Notes: a model not told the origin generated them from the letters alone. Counted from the first letter of the stretch, positions 15,498 through 24,899 are shown. The stretch: DNA of 44,558 bases from JAJVIP01 sp964405835 (GCA_964405835.1 CAYOPN010000018.1:1-44558), one strand, 5' to 3'. Program-made: numbers and translations.

Positions 15498-17332
15498 TTC
15501 AGTACCTCGCTCAGCCGGTCCAAAGCTTGTTCGGCGCGCGTCAGAGCGCTTTCCCGCGCGTCATCGGAGAAGGAAGAGGTGGCGAACCGTGCCATGTCAG
15601 CCTGATCAAAAATATCGCGGATTTCGGAGCGCAACGATGGATCTACGTGCTGCGATGTAAGCCAAACATCCACCTGGTCCCATAACAATCCCAATGCGGA
15701 GACGCCCATTTTGTCCGCCAGGTATCCGGCGACGGCGCCATGAATAGCTCCGTAAAATAACGTGGCATCCGAGGTCTTGAGGAGTTTCTTCGCCTTGGCA
15801 AACCCTTTCTTGGCGGCTTTTGTGGCGCCTTTGGCGCGAAACTCAACGGCGCGTTCCACGCGCAAGAGCGATTGCCGGCGCGACAGAAACGCCACGAACG
15901 CAAACAGCGGCGGCAAAAAATTTAGGAACAGAAAAAATGGCTGCCGGTAAAACGGTTGTGAAATGGGGCGGACTTTGCCGGTCTTGAGAAAGCGGATATC
16001 ACGTTCGATCATTCGAATGCCGGAGGCTGGCTGGCCGGGCGTGCCCGATTGCATCTGTGTTTCCTGTTCGGCCTGGCCAAGCGCTCCCGGTTTCACATTG
16101 AGCGCAATCTCAGGTGTGGTCTCGATCAAGTAATCGTTTTTGGCGGGATTAAAATAAACGAAAGAGGCCGGCGGAATCACGAGTTGCCCGGAAACCTGTG
16201 GGATTAACAGCACTTTGAATTCTTTGCTGCCGTTGATGAATTTCCCATCGGTCGCGACTTTCGAGGCGGAGATCGTTTCATAACGGCGGAAACCACGCAG
16301 GTCCGGCAAATAGGGTTCCTTGAGGGTTTTGATGTTCCCGACACCCTCCACCGTGAGGATCAAATTGAAGGGCTTCCCCACCTCAAGGTTATCGTTGTCG
16401 ACTTTTGCGGTCAACTTGTAGCGGCCGACGGCGCCCGAAAAATTCGCGGGTTTGTTGGCGGGCAGCGCGCGCACGCGGACCGGAATGGCCCGGGTGTTAA
16501 GTCTTGCCACCTCACTGCGACCGAAGAAACTTTGAAAAAAACTGTTGGGGTCAAACGGATCAGGTTCCGAGCGCACGGCGATTTCAATGTTCGCGCTGCC
16601 GATCGCGAATTCCCCGTCTGACGTTGGGAAGAGCGCGTAGGGAAGTTCGGTCACTTCGTAGCGCGCGCCATTGATGGTGGTGGAGAATTCCTGTTTCTTC
16701 AGCTGTTCGACCAGAAAGCCGGTCGTATCGGGATCGCTGTAGCGCGGTTGGGACGCGAAACGGATTTCCGGGCGTCTCAAAAACTGGATCTTAAGGAGTA
16801 TTTGTTGGCCGACGTAAACTTTGTCGCTGTCGATGGTGGCGGTCATAAACACCGGCTTAAGTCCCTCGGACGGGACTTGCACTTGTCGCTGAGCGTTGGC
16901 TTCGACGGGGGCGGAACCTGCGGCCGGAGCGGCATTGTCGGGACGGACATTGATAGCGATCGGCTGGGTGCTGTAGGCCTTGCCGCTTACGTTGAGCGTG
17001 ATGGACGGAACTTGAAGCGTGCCGGTCCTTTTCGGGGTGAGAATGTAATTGAAAACGACCAATGCCGACGTTTGCCCATTGACCCATTGATAGGACGATG
17101 TTTGGCCAGCTCCTTGCACGTCAAAATCGGGAAGAGCGAGATTAGGCACGCCGTTAATGTTGCTGACGCCGGAAATTTCGATGGAAAGTGTGGTCTGGTT
17201 GTTGATGGTGAGATCGGTGGCACTCACGCGCGCGCTGACGGTGGGTTCCGCACTCACGACGCTCCCGAGGGCCGTGAGTATCAGTGCGAATGCAGAAATG
17301 AGAACGCGTTTACCAATCTTCACCGGCTTCAT
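15494..17332 (-). CDS. batD: BatD, oxygen-tolerance protein
   Basis: The 612-residue product has a signal peptide (to about residue 28), then repeated beta-rich domains. VSARVSATDLTINNQTTLSI is the typical BatD opening, and the later KLTAKVDNDNLEVGKPFNLILTVEG repeats the pattern. A membrane helix around residues 478-498 (FFLFLNFLPPLFAFVAFL) precedes a cytoplasmic helical tail. The large exported N-terminal part with one C-terminal anchor is the standard BatD design. It overlaps the batB-batC fusion upstream and batE downstream, as expected for a coupled complex. Confidence 0.85.
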   Translation of the reverse strand: MKPVKIGKRVLISAFALILTALGSVVSAEPTVSARVSATDLTINNQTTLSIEISGVSNINGVPNLALPDFDVQGAGQTSSYQWVNGQTSALVVFNYILTPKRTGTLQVPSITLNVSGKAYSTQPIAINVRPDNAAPAAGSAPVEANAQRQVQVPSEGLKPVFMTATIDSDKVYVGQQILLKIQFLRRPEIRFASQPRYSDPDTTGFLVEQLKKQEFSTTINGARYEVTELPYALFPTSDGEFAIGSANIEIAVRSEPDPFDPNSFFQSFFGRSEVARLNTRAIPVRVRALPANKPANFSGAVGRYKLTAKVDNDNLEVGKPFNLILTVEGVGNIKTLKEPYLPDLRGFRRYETISASKVATDGKFINGSKEFKVLLIPQVSGQLVIPPASFVYFNPAKNDYLIETTPEIALNVKPGALGQAEQETQMQSGTPGQPASGIRMIERDIRFLKTGKVRPISQPFYRQPFFLFLNFLPPLFAFVAFLSRRQSLLRVERAVEFRAKGATKAAKKGFAKAKKLLKTSDATLFYGAIHGAVAGYLADKMGVSALGLLWDQVDVWLTSQHVDPSLRSEIRDIFDQADMARFATSSFSDDARESALTRAEQALDRLSEVLK

Positions 17333-18980
17333 TTTCCTTTTTATCCTTCGGTTTTTTCAGGCCAGGTTTCCGCATGTCGGCTTCTTTCATTTTTTCCGAT
17401 TCCTGGTCCTTCATCATTTGAAGAATGCGCTCGGCGTTTTCTTTTGAAATATCACCGGGTTTCTTTTCATCTTTGGCCTCGCCTTGCTTCTGTTCTTTCT
17501 GCTCGCCTTTTCCGTCTTGTTTCTGCTGTTTTTGTTGTTGCGGGGGATTTTTGGGCTTCTTCCCGGCCTTGATGTATTCAATATTATATTTTGCGTCCAT
17601 GTCCGTGGGATTGAGTTTCAGGGATTCCTTGAAATGCTCAATGGCTTTGGCGGATTCGCCTTTGTTGAAGAACATGTGGCCCATGTTGTAATGGATCATT
17701 GAGCGAAACGAACTGTCGTCGGTCATGGCAAGCGCCTGCTCGTATTGCTTTTGGGCCTCCTCCATGTTTCCTTCCAGATAATAGGTGGCCGCCACATTGT
17801 AAGGCAGGAATGGCGCTTCGGGCAGGTCGATGCGCGCGTTTTCAAATTCCGCGCGGGCGCCGGCCGTATCGCCGCCCTGCAAAAGTTTGTTTCCCCGGCG
17901 CACATGGTCTTTGTAGTCGGCCTGCGCCGCCATGGGCATTAATAACAGTGCGATCAACAGGAATTTTTTTCGCATCCGCGCGATCTGGCCCGGTTTTTCT
18001 CCAAAGAAAAATTCAATGAGCAACAGCAAGAACGCGATGAGCAAGAAGAACTGATAACGCTCTTGCAGCCGTTCGTAGATCTTTGACGCGAATTCTTTTT
18101 TATCAAACCCATTCAGGATATCCGCAATCTCATCAATTTCGCTGTCGGTGGAACTGGCGCGGTAATAACGGCCGCCCGTGATCTGCGCGATTTGGTTCAA
18201 CAACCCGTCATCGAGACGGCTCAGCACCATTTCCCCTTGAAACTTGTGGAAGCCGACTGTTTTCCCTTGATCGTCCCGGTCCTTAATCACTTCCCCTTTT
18301 GATGTGCCGATGCCGATCGTAAAAACGACCACGCCGGCTTCCTTGGCCGCTTTGGCGGCACCCACTGGGTCCGATTCATGGTCTTCGCCGTCCGTTAAAA
18401 GCACGATCGCGCGGCCGCTTTTGTCGTCCTTGGGAAAACTTTGCAGCGCCAAACGTATGGCATCACCGATCGACGTCCCTTGGCGCGGCACGGCCTTTTC
18501 GTCCAGAATGTCGAGAAACATGCGCGCGGCTTCGTTGTCGACCGTGAGCGGGCATTGCACGACGGCGTCTTTTGCGAACGCGATGATGCCGATACGGTTG
18601 CCCCCGAGTTTGTCGGTGAGAACGCCGAGCGAGCGTTTGGCGCGGTCAAGCCGTGATGGGGGCACGTCTTCGGCCAACATGCTGCGGGAGGTGTCCATCG
18701 CGATGAACACATCGACGCCGCGTTGTTTTACTTCCTTGAGTTTGGAGCCGAATTGCGGCCCGGTCGCCGCAAAAATCAAAAAGAAGAGGCCCACCAAGCC
18801 GATACCATCCTTGGTCCGGCGGCGGCGCAGCGCCGGAATCGGGACGAGTTCTTTGATCAAGCGCCAGTCACCCAGCCGTGCCAATTCGCGCAAACGGTTT
18901 ATGCGTGACCACGCGTACACGCCCAAGAGCAGCGCGAATGGAATGAATAGATAAAACGTCTGCGAATAATGGAATGCCAT
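17310..18980 (-). CDS. batB: BatB-BatC fusion: VWA protein with TPR domain
   Basis: The 556-residue product starts with a BatB module: two membrane helices (about 10-28 and 58-75), a von Willebrand factor A domain with MIDAS motif D96-x-S98-x-S100 (AMDTSRSMLAEDVPPSRL) and a C-terminal helix (about 310-327). At residue 336 a second signal-peptide-like sequence begins (MRKKFLLIALLLMPMAAQA), followed by BatC-type TPRs (about 355-480) and a Gln/Lys/Glu-rich tail. BatB and BatC are usually separate genes, and here the BatC signal peptide survives as an internal membrane segment. An internal ATG at 17975 could also yield free BatC, although no Shine-Dalgarno precedes it. The batA stop overlaps its start by one base. 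Confidence 0.85.
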   Translation of the reverse strand: MAFHYSQTFYLFIPFALLLGVYAWSRINRLRELARLGDWRLIKELVPIPALRRRRTKDGIGLVGLFFLIFAATGPQFGSKLKEVKQRGVDVFIAMDTSRSMLAEDVPPSRLDRAKRSLGVLTDKLGGNRIGIIAFAKDAVVQCPLTVDNEAARMFLDILDEKAVPRQGTSIGDAIRLALQSFPKDDKSGRAIVLLTDGEDHESDPVGAAKAAKEAGVVVFTIGIGTSKGEVIKDRDDQGKTVGFHKFQGEMVLSRLDDGLLNQIAQITGGRYYRASSTDSEIDEIADILNGFDKKEFASKIYERLQERYQFFLLIAFLLLLIEFFFGEKPGQIARMRKKFLLIALLLMPMAAQADYKDHVRRGNKLLQGGDTAGARAEFENARIDLPEAPFLPYNVAATYYLEGNMEEAQKQYEQALAMTDDSSFRSMIHYNMGHMFFNKGESAKAIEHFKESLKLNPTDMDAKYNIEYIKAGKKPKNPPQQQKQQKQDGKGEQKEQKQGEAKDEKKPGDISKENAERILQMMKDQESEKMKEADMRKPGLKKPKDKKENEAGEDW

Positions 18981-19975
18981 TACGGTAGCGTCCTGTAATA
19001 CGTTTTCGCCAGGGTCAACTCAGCCAATATCAAGAGCGCGGCCAGCAGCACGAACGGCCAGTAAAGTTCTTTGTAGTCCACGAACTCTTTGACTTTGATG
19101 TCAGTCTTTTCCAGCGAATCGATTTCTTTGAAGATATTCTTCAAAGAGCCTTCCGACTTGGCCCGGAAATATTTCCCGTTTGACTCGGTGGCGATCCTCA
19201 ACAATTCGTCCTCATTTAAATCGCTGCGGATCGGCACCATTCGCCGCCCGAAATTCGGGTCGTCGATCGGGATCATGGTTTCACCAGGCGTGCCGGCGCC
19301 GATCGAATAAACTTTGATTCCGAACGCGGCCGCGGTCTTGGCGGAGGTGATCGGGTCAATGTTGCCCGTATTGTTGGCGCCGTCGGTCACGAGAATAATG
19401 ACTTTGCTTTTGGCCTGGGAGTTTTTGATGCGATTAACGCTGGTCGCGAGCCCGACGCCAACGGCGGTCTGGTCAGGCGGAACAACCCCCACTTCCAGTG
19501 TATCGAGAATCGACAAGAGCGCTGACTTGTCGGTGGTCAGTGGGCATTGCGTGATCGCGTGCTGGGCAAACACGACGAGACCGATGCGGTCCTGTTCGCG
19601 ACCTTTGATGAACTCGGCGATGACACTTTTCGCGACTTGGAACCGGTTATCGGGTTTGAAATCGACGGCCAACATGGAACGCGATACGTCCAAGCAGACC
19701 ATGATGTCGGTGGCCTTGGCCGTCATTTCTTCGGACCGGAGGCCTTTCTGCGGGCGCGCTAACGCGAGAATAATGAGCAGCATCGCCATGATACGCAACG
19801 CGCCGGGCACGAGGTAGAAAAGGCGAAGACCTTCCCCGCCTTTGATGCCGGCATAATCCGAAACGGACGGAAAACGGAACGTCGGCAGGTCTTTTTCACG
19901 GAAATAATGGAGATAGGCCGCCATGAGCGGAAGTAATACCAAGAGCCAAAGATATCCGGGGGCCGCGAACCTCAT
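18980..19975 (-). CDS. batA: BatA, VWA-domain membrane protein
   Basis: The 331-residue product has two N-terminal membrane helices (about 6-22 and 55-72), a VWA domain with MIDAS residues in MVCLDVSRSMLAVDF (D-x-S-x-S), the TAVGVGLATSVNR segment carrying the MIDAS Thr, LVTDGANNTG (MIDAS Asp) and a C-terminal membrane helix (about 308-324). The R-F/Y-x-x-P opening (FRFPSVSDYAG) is typical for BatA. With BatB it forms the VWA pair thought to be acted on by MoxR. The start overlaps the stop of the upstream accessory protein (ATGA). Confidence 0.88.
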   Translation of the reverse strand: MRFAAPGYLWLLVLLPLMAAYLHYFREKDLPTFRFPSVSDYAGIKGGEGLRLFYLVPGALRIMAMLLIILALARPQKGLRSEEMTAKATDIMVCLDVSRSMLAVDFKPDNRFQVAKSVIAEFIKGREQDRIGLVVFAQHAITQCPLTTDKSALLSILDTLEVGVVPPDQTAVGVGLATSVNRIKNSQAKSKVIILVTDGANNTGNIDPITSAKTAAAFGIKVYSIGAGTPGETMIPIDDPNFGRRMVPIRSDLNEDELLRIATESNGKYFRAKSEGSLKNIFKEIDSLEKTDIKVKEFVDYKELYWPFVLLAALLILAELTLAKTYYRTLP

Positions 19976-20871
19976 ATCTTCACCTTTTCCGGTTCGGCCG
20001 GTTTCTGCGGCGTGCTCAAGTTGATGAATTGTTTGACGTGATTGAGGTCTATGAGGATCTCTTCTTCGAGCGGCGTGAACTTCGCGAACTTGACGAGGTC
20101 CGCGCTATCAAAAAAGGCGCGGCAAAGATTGGCAAGCTCGCTTGAAAAACTCTGACGCCGGAATTCCAGCAACAATTCGGACGTGGTCCGGTCGAGCGCG
20201 GAGAAATGATAACGCCGCTCCAAATATTGCCGGAGGATCATCGACAGGCGGAAATAAAACTCCTTGATCTGGCCGGCCGCTATGAGGTCCGCGTCTTCAA
20301 GCGCGTGGATTTCTTCCCAGGCCAGTTCTTCCGGCGGGCGCGGCGGACCGGCAGGTATCACCGGCCCCGTCCGTTTCCGGCCGGTGTAATACTTCCAACC
20401 AAAATAGCCCAACGCCCCCGCAGCGATGATGACCAGCAAAATCCACAGCCACAAATAGGATTTGAAGTTGACCAGTCCTTTCAATGGACGGATGTTCCCC
20501 TCGTCTCCTTTTTCTTCGAGCAGCGATTTCACTTTAATCGAGATCCCGACAGACGACGCATCGGCCGGAGGTATAGGTAGTGTTCCGGTCGAAAAAGTGG
20601 TCAATAGAAATTGGTAGGCGGCGGTATTGGAACCGTCTTTGTTCAAAGTGACGGTCGGCGTGGAAGCGGCTAGCAACTCAAATTCCCCCCACGATGGAAT
20701 TTGGAGCCTTGGTTGTGCGGCGTCCGAGGATACGGTAACGGTGACAGCGTAACGGATAGGATCGCCAATATAAATCTCGCGCGGTTGGGCGTCGGCATTA
20801 ATATATACGGTGGGTTGTGCCGCCACCGGCATTGAAATTCCTAGGAGTAGGAAGAACGTGAATATTTTCAC
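19972..20871 (-). CDS. BatD-like membrane accessory protein of the MoxR/Bat operon
   Basis: The GTG at 20871 overlaps the DUF58 stop (GTGA), giving 299 residues. The longer frame running into the DUF58 gene lacks support, because it would bury the signal peptide (KIFTFFLLLGISMPVAAQ). After the signal come a single BatD-like beta domain (VYINADAQPREIYIGDPIRY), a membrane helix (about 170-190: LWLWILLVIIAAGALGYFGW) and a helical cytoplasmic tail with FYFRLSMILRQYLERRYHF, like the tails of BatD and DUF4381 proteins found between DUF58 and VWA genes. It probably helps assemble the complex. Family assignment is by resemblance and position. Confidence 0.75.
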   Translation of the reverse strand: MKIFTFFLLLGISMPVAAQPTVYINADAQPREIYIGDPIRYAVTVTVSSDAAQPRLQIPSWGEFELLAASTPTVTLNKDGSNTAAYQFLLTTFSTGTLPIPPADASSVGISIKVKSLLEEKGDEGNIRPLKGLVNFKSYLWLWILLVIIAAGALGYFGWKYYTGRKRTGPVIPAGPPRPPEELAWEEIHALEDADLIAAGQIKEFYFRLSMILRQYLERRYHFSALDRTTSELLLEFRRQSFSSELANLCRAFFDSADLVKFAKFTPLEEEILIDLNHVKQFINLSTPQKPAEPEKVKI

Positions 20872-21746
20872 CGGAATCTCCGGGTGCGTTCTTTGAAGAA
20901 TGTAAGGAGCGGCCGCACATAGTCTTGGTTCGTCTGAAATACCACGCGGTCGAGCCGTGTCTTTGAGAATATCCGGTCGCGACCTTCGCGCCGCCAACGG
21001 GCCGCTTTCTCATAGGCCGCCCGAAACGCCGTTGATCCGGGCGCAATGCCGCGTTTTTTTTCTTCGGCGTCTTCAACCAGAACTCTTCCCACTTTCGGCC
21101 ATTCCGTTTCCATCGGGTCTTCGAGCACAAAAGCCACCGTGTCATGCCGGCGCTGCGTTATTCCCAGGCTCTTCTCGTAATTTTTGTCGAGAAAATCTGA
21201 AATCAGGAACACAATGGCGCGCTTTTTCTGAACGCGGTTTAAATATTGGAGCGCGGCATTGATGTCGGTCTTGGTGGATTCGGGTTGGAACCCGAGCACG
21301 TCGCGCACGAGGCGCAGTGTGTGGCTTTTGGATTTACGGGGCGGGATGAATTCCTCGATTTTGTCGGAGAAAAGCAGGAGCCCCACTTTGTCGTTGTTCT
21401 TGAGCGCCGCGAACGCGAGCAATGCCACCAGTTCGGCCGCCAGCTCCGATTTGAGGCGCGAGCGTGTGCCAAATCCGGTCGATCCGGACACGTCCACCGC
21501 AATTAGGATGGTTAGTTCGCGTTCTTCGGTGAAACGTTTTATGTAGGGAAGCCCGAGCCGCGCGGTGATGTTCCAGTGGATGGAACGGACGTCGTCGCCG
21601 GGAACATATTCACGCACATCGGAGAATTCAACGCCGCGCCCCTTGAAGGTGGAGTGATAACGGCCTCCAAACATCTCATTGACGAGACGGGATGTCCGGA
21701 TCTCAATGCGCCTGGTTTTCGCGAATATTTCTGCTGGTGTCAGCAT
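20868..21746 (-). CDS. DUF58 protein associated with MoxR
   Basis: The 292-residue protein matches DUF58: an N-terminal helix (IRTSRLVNEMFGGRYHSTFKG), the hallmark DVREYVPGDDVRSIHWNITARL and a VWA-like core with LIAVDVSGSTGFG (D-x-S-x-S type). DUF58 proteins accompany MoxR ATPases in nearly all such operons and are presumed clients or partners. A palindromic element (21754-21819) separates it from the moxR stop and ends seven bases from its ATG. Confidence 0.9.
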   Translation of the reverse strand: MLTPAEIFAKTRRIEIRTSRLVNEMFGGRYHSTFKGRGVEFSDVREYVPGDDVRSIHWNITARLGLPYIKRFTEERELTILIAVDVSGSTGFGTRSRLKSELAAELVALLAFAALKNNDKVGLLLFSDKIEEFIPPRKSKSHTLRLVRDVLGFQPESTKTDINAALQYLNRVQKKRAIVFLISDFLDKNYEKSLGITQRRHDTVAFVLEDPMETEWPKVGRVLVEDAEEKKRGIAPGSTAFRAAYEKAARWRREGRDRIFSKTRLDRVVFQTNQDYVRPLLTFFKERTRRFR

Positions 21747-21753
21747 ATTAATT

Positions 21754-21819
21754 CGTCGCCCTGGAAATTTTTAATCCAGGGCCCAATTGGATCCTGGATT
21801 GAGACATTCCAGGATGACG
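21754..21819. repeat. Two-arm palindromic element, copy 2 (moxR/DUF58 junction)
   Basis: This is the most compact copy at 66 bp: two 31-base arms (21754-21784 and 21789-21819) around AATT. Each arm folds on CCTGGA/TCCAGG, and the second arm carries the loop TTGAGACAT also seen in copy 1. It fills almost the whole gap between moxR and the DUF58 gene and could form an intercistronic hairpin that alters mRNA stability. Confidence 0.9.
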
Positions 21820-21820
21820 C

Positions 21821-22807
21821 CTAGGGAACAGTGACGACGTCGAATACCTGGTGCAGCAAATGGTCGGAGTTTTTGTTTTCGGCTTCGGCTTCGAAGCTCG
21901 GGATGATGCGGTGGCGGAGCACGTCCGGCCCGATCGATTTCACGTCTTCGGGCGTCACGTAACCGCGGCCTTTCAGGAAGGCGTAGGCTTTGGAGGCCAT
22001 CGCGAGCGCGATGGTCGCGCGCGGCGATGCGCCCCAGGAAATAAGCGACTTCATTTCGTTTAAGTTGTACGCGCCAGGGTTCCGCGTGGCGAGCACGAGA
22101 TCCAAAATATAGTTTTTGATCTTATCGTCCATGTAGATCTCGCGCACGACCGAACGGACATCGGAAATACGTTCCGGCGTAATGATCTTGCTTGCTTTCT
22201 CTTCCACGCCTGACTTGCGTTCTAAAATGGCGCGTTCTTCGTCGCGGGACGGATACGTTATTGAGAGTTTGAGCATGAACCGGTCCACTTGGGCTTCGGG
22301 AAGCGGATAAGTCCCTTCTTGTTCAATGGGGTTCTGCGTGGCGAGGACGAGGAACGGAGCTGGCAGTGCATAGGTCGTGTCGCCGATCGTCACTTGTTTT
22401 TCCTGCATGGCTTCCAGCAACGCGGATTGGACTTTGGCCGGAGCGCGGTTAATTTCATCGGCGAGGATTATGTTCGCGAAGATGGGGCCTTTCTTGATGG
22501 AGAATTCACCGGACTTGGGATTGTAAATCAATGTGCCGATGAGGTCGGATGGAAGCAGGTCGGGCGTAAATTGGATGCGTTGGAATTTGGCGTCGATGGT
22601 TTCGGCGATTGTTTTCACCGCGAGCGTTTTAGCCAGGCCGGGCACTCCCTCCAGAAGGATGTGGCCGTCAGCCAACAGTCCCACCATCATGCGCTCGATC
22701 ACATAGCGCTGTCCCACGATGACTTTGCCAATTTCGTTGAATAACTCCTCAACGAAGATGCTTTCTTTTCGGACTTTATCGTTGATCGTCCGGATGTCTT
22801 GAGTCAT
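21821..22807 (-). CDS. moxR: MoxR-family AAA+ ATPase
   Basis: The 328-residue protein has Walker A (LEGVPGLAKTLAVKTIA), the pore/sensor segment FQRIQFTPDLLPSDLIGT, Walker B with the MoxR signature IILADEINRAPAKVQSALLEAMQE, sensor 1 (LVLATQNPIEQEGTYPLPEAQ) and the C-terminal lid (SWGASPRATIALAMASKAYA). MoxR proteins act as chaperone-like ATPases on VWA proteins, here BatA and the BatB-BatC fusion. It is the first gene of the Bat operon and follows rhlE by 18 bases on the same strand. Confidence 0.93.
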   Translation of the reverse strand: MTQDIRTINDKVRKESIFVEELFNEIGKVIVGQRYVIERMMVGLLADGHILLEGVPGLAKTLAVKTIAETIDAKFQRIQFTPDLLPSDLIGTLIYNPKSGEFSIKKGPIFANIILADEINRAPAKVQSALLEAMQEKQVTIGDTTYALPAPFLVLATQNPIEQEGTYPLPEAQVDRFMLKLSITYPSRDEERAILERKSGVEEKASKIITPERISDVRSVVREIYMDDKIKNYILDLVLATRNPGAYNLNEMKSLISWGASPRATIALAMASKAYAFLKGRGYVTPEDVKSIGPDVLRHRIIPSFEAEAENKNSDHLLHQVFDVVTVP

Positions 22808-22825
22808 GGTTCGCCTCCAGAAGAA

Positions 22826-24049
22826 TTAACGGAAGCGTCGGCTGCTACTTCCAGTTGGAATGCGACGCCGGAAACGGCCGAAGCTCTCCGCAAGAGATTT
22901 TGGTTTCGAAATCAGTTGAGGTTGCACGAGATACGGGAAGTTCGGGATCACGCCGCGCGGCAAGGTCTTGCTGATGAACTTCTCGATGCGTTTCAAATAG
23001 GGTTCTTCGTCCGGAGAAACCAGCGTGAAAGCGTCACCCGAGGCGTCGGCGCGGCCCGTGCGGCCGATGCGATGCACGTAATCTTCCGGGTGGTGCGGCA
23101 CGTCAAAGTTGATGACGTGGCTGATGTCTTTGATGTCGATGCCGCGGGAAGCGATGTCGGTGGCGACCAGGATCTGGAATTTTTTGAGCCGGAAGCCCTC
23201 AATGGCAGAGTTCCGTTCGGTCTGGCTGCGATTGGAGTGAATGACTCCCACCGATTTCCCCATTTGTTTGAGTTTGGTGACCAGATGGTCGGCGCCGTGT
23301 TTCGTGCGGCAGAAAATCAAAGCGGAGCTGATGCTGGCGCTCTCAAAAATGGCCTGAAGCAGGGCCTCTTTCTGAGAACGGGAGATCGGGTAAATCATTT
23401 GCGCCACGTTTGACGACGGCAACGATGGTGAAAGATCAACAGCCTTGGGTTCGTGCAGGAAACTCGTCACAAGCGCCTGGATTTCCGGCGGGAACGTGGC
23501 CGAGAACAACATGGTCTGTTTCTTTTGCGGGGCCGCTGCAAAAATCCGGCGGATGTCGGGCAAGAACCCCATGTCGAGCATGCGATCGCCTTCATCCAGG
23601 ACCAGCGTGTCGATGTGTTTCAAATTCATGGTGCGCCGTTCAAGATGATCGAGTAAACGTCCCGGCGTGGCGGCGATGATCTGCGCGCCCGCGCGGATAT
23701 CGCGCACTTGTTTGTCGAAATTCGCGCCGCCGACAATGGCGGTGCAGCGAACATTGGTGAATTTTCCGGCGGCTTGGACGACCGTCTCCACTTGCGCGGC
23801 CAATTCGCGGGTCGGCACCACAATCAAGGCCGATGGGCGTCCCGTGGGGTTGTTCTTCAAGATTTTGTTCAGGATCGGAAGCGTGAACGCGATCGTTTTT
23901 CCCGATCCGGTCTGCGCGCAGGCGCGGATGTCGTGGCCTTCGATGCCGTGGGGAATGGATTGTTCTTGCACCGGAGTGGGCTGTGTATACCCAAGCGCTT
24001 CAATCGCTTGCATGAGACGTGGGTCAAGATTAAATTCGGAAAACAACAT
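22826..24049 (-). CDS. rhlE: DEAD-box RNA helicase (RhlE type) with a DEGD motif
   Basis: The 407-residue protein has all helicase motifs in order: Q motif (YTQPTPVQEQSIP), motif I (AQTGSGKT), PTRELA, TPGRLLD, motif II, SAT, and HRIGRTGR (motif VI), with a basic Arg-rich tail as in RhlE. Motif II reads DEGD instead of DEAD (VLDEGDRMLDMGFLPDIRRI); the two Asp and the Glu needed for ATP hydrolysis are kept. RhlE-type helicases act in ribosome assembly and RNA decay. It ends 18 bases before moxR and starts just after mqnD. Confidence 0.9.
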   Translation of the reverse strand: MLFSEFNLDPRLMQAIEALGYTQPTPVQEQSIPHGIEGHDIRACAQTGSGKTIAFTLPILNKILKNNPTGRPSALIVVPTRELAAQVETVVQAAGKFTNVRCTAIVGGANFDKQVRDIRAGAQIIAATPGRLLDHLERRTMNLKHIDTLVLDEGDRMLDMGFLPDIRRIFAAAPQKKQTMLFSATFPPEIQALVTSFLHEPKAVDLSPSLPSSNVAQMIYPISRSQKEALLQAIFESASISSALIFCRTKHGADHLVTKLKQMGKSVGVIHSNRSQTERNSAIEGFRLKKFQILVATDIASRGIDIKDISHVINFDVPHHPEDYVHRIGRTGRADASGDAFTLVSPDEEPYLKRIEKFISKTLPRGVIPNFPYLVQPQLISKPKSLAESFGRFRRRIPTGSSSRRFR

Positions 24050-24050
24050 T

Positions 24051-24899
24051 TTAGGGCCTCAGTACGTCGACAATGGTTGGCTTGGCATAAATGCCGGCGC
24101 GATAAGCGCGGTCAAACAAAAGGTTAAGTGCCGCTTCCCCTTCCGTTCCGAGTTCAAGCGTGTCCTCGTTCACGTACATCCCGACAAATTTTTCGCCCAG
24201 GTTTTTCTGCAACCCGCGGCCGTATTTCAGCGCGAATTGGACCGCGTCGTCTTTATTATTGTTGGCGGACATAATGCTTTCTTTGAGGCCCTGCCAGATG
24301 CGCAGCGCGTTCTCGCGGCCGAGGTCCTTGCGGATAACATCGAGGCCGAGCGGGATCGGCAGGTGCGTGTCGTTGGACCATTCAACGCCGAGGTCGGTGA
24401 TTTTCTCAAGGCCCATCGAACTGTAGGTGAGTTGCGCTTCGTGGATCAAGAGTCCGTAATCCACTTCGCCGCGCAGCACCGCTTGCGGGATTTGATCAAA
24501 CCTCATTTCAACCGGCTGGTAGGCGGAGCAATAGAGGCGGAGCAACAAATAGGCGGTTGTATTCTTTCCCGGAATGCCGATCTTTTTCGTTTTGGGGTTG
24601 GGGTTTCCCACTTTGCGGACCACAATGGGGCCGTAGTTGCGGCCCACGCTTGCGCCGGTCGGCATGATCCAGTAATTGTTCTGCAATAGCGGATAAACAG
24701 CGGTGGAAATGGCGGTCACTTCGATTTCCGACTTCATGGCCTTCTTGTTCAACGATTCGATGTCTTCGAGCACGTTTTCAACGGTGTAACCCGGGATCGT
24801 CACTTTGCCGGAAGCAAAGCCGTAAAACATGTAGGCGTCATCGGGGTCCGGCGTGTGGCCGATGCGAAGAACTTTTGTTTCAGTGGCGGTGTCTGTCAT
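24051..24899 (-). CDS. mqnD: 1,4-dihydroxy-6-naphthoate synthase MqnD
   Basis: The ATG at 24899 is chosen because AAGGAACC lies just upstream; the longer frame would overlap pepA by over 100 bases. The 282-residue product opens VLRIGHTPDPDDAYMFYGF, the MqnD signature, and contains YGPIVVRK, DYGLLIHEAQLTY (with the catalytic His region) and IPLGLDVIRKDL. It belongs to the same fold family as MqnA and cleaves cyclic dehypoxanthine futalosine to dihydroxynaphthoate. It completes the pathway of the plus-strand cluster but lies 16 kb away between pepA and rhlE. Confidence 0.88.
   Translation of the reverse strand: MTDTATETKVLRIGHTPDPDDAYMFYGFASGKVTIPGYTVENVLEDIESLNKKAMKSEIEVTAISTAVYPLLQNNYWIMPTGASVGRNYGPIVVRKVGNPNPKTKKIGIPGKNTTAYLLLRLYCSAYQPVEMRFDQIPQAVLRGEVDYGLLIHEAQLTYSSMGLEKITDLGVEWSNDTHLPIPLGLDVIRKDLGRENALRIWQGLKESIMSANNNKDDAVQFALKYGRGLQKNLGEKFVGMYVNEDTLELGTEGEAALNLLFDRAYRAGIYAKPTIVDVLRP

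Noticed and set aside
20872..20997. N-terminal extension of the BatD-like accessory gene
   Set aside because: It overlaps the DUF58 coding region, and the GTG at 20871 with GTGA coupling and a signal peptide is a better start.
23667..24689. 340-codon open frame on the plus strand
   Set aside because: It spans rhlE and mqnD in antisense; both are clear genes on the other strand.
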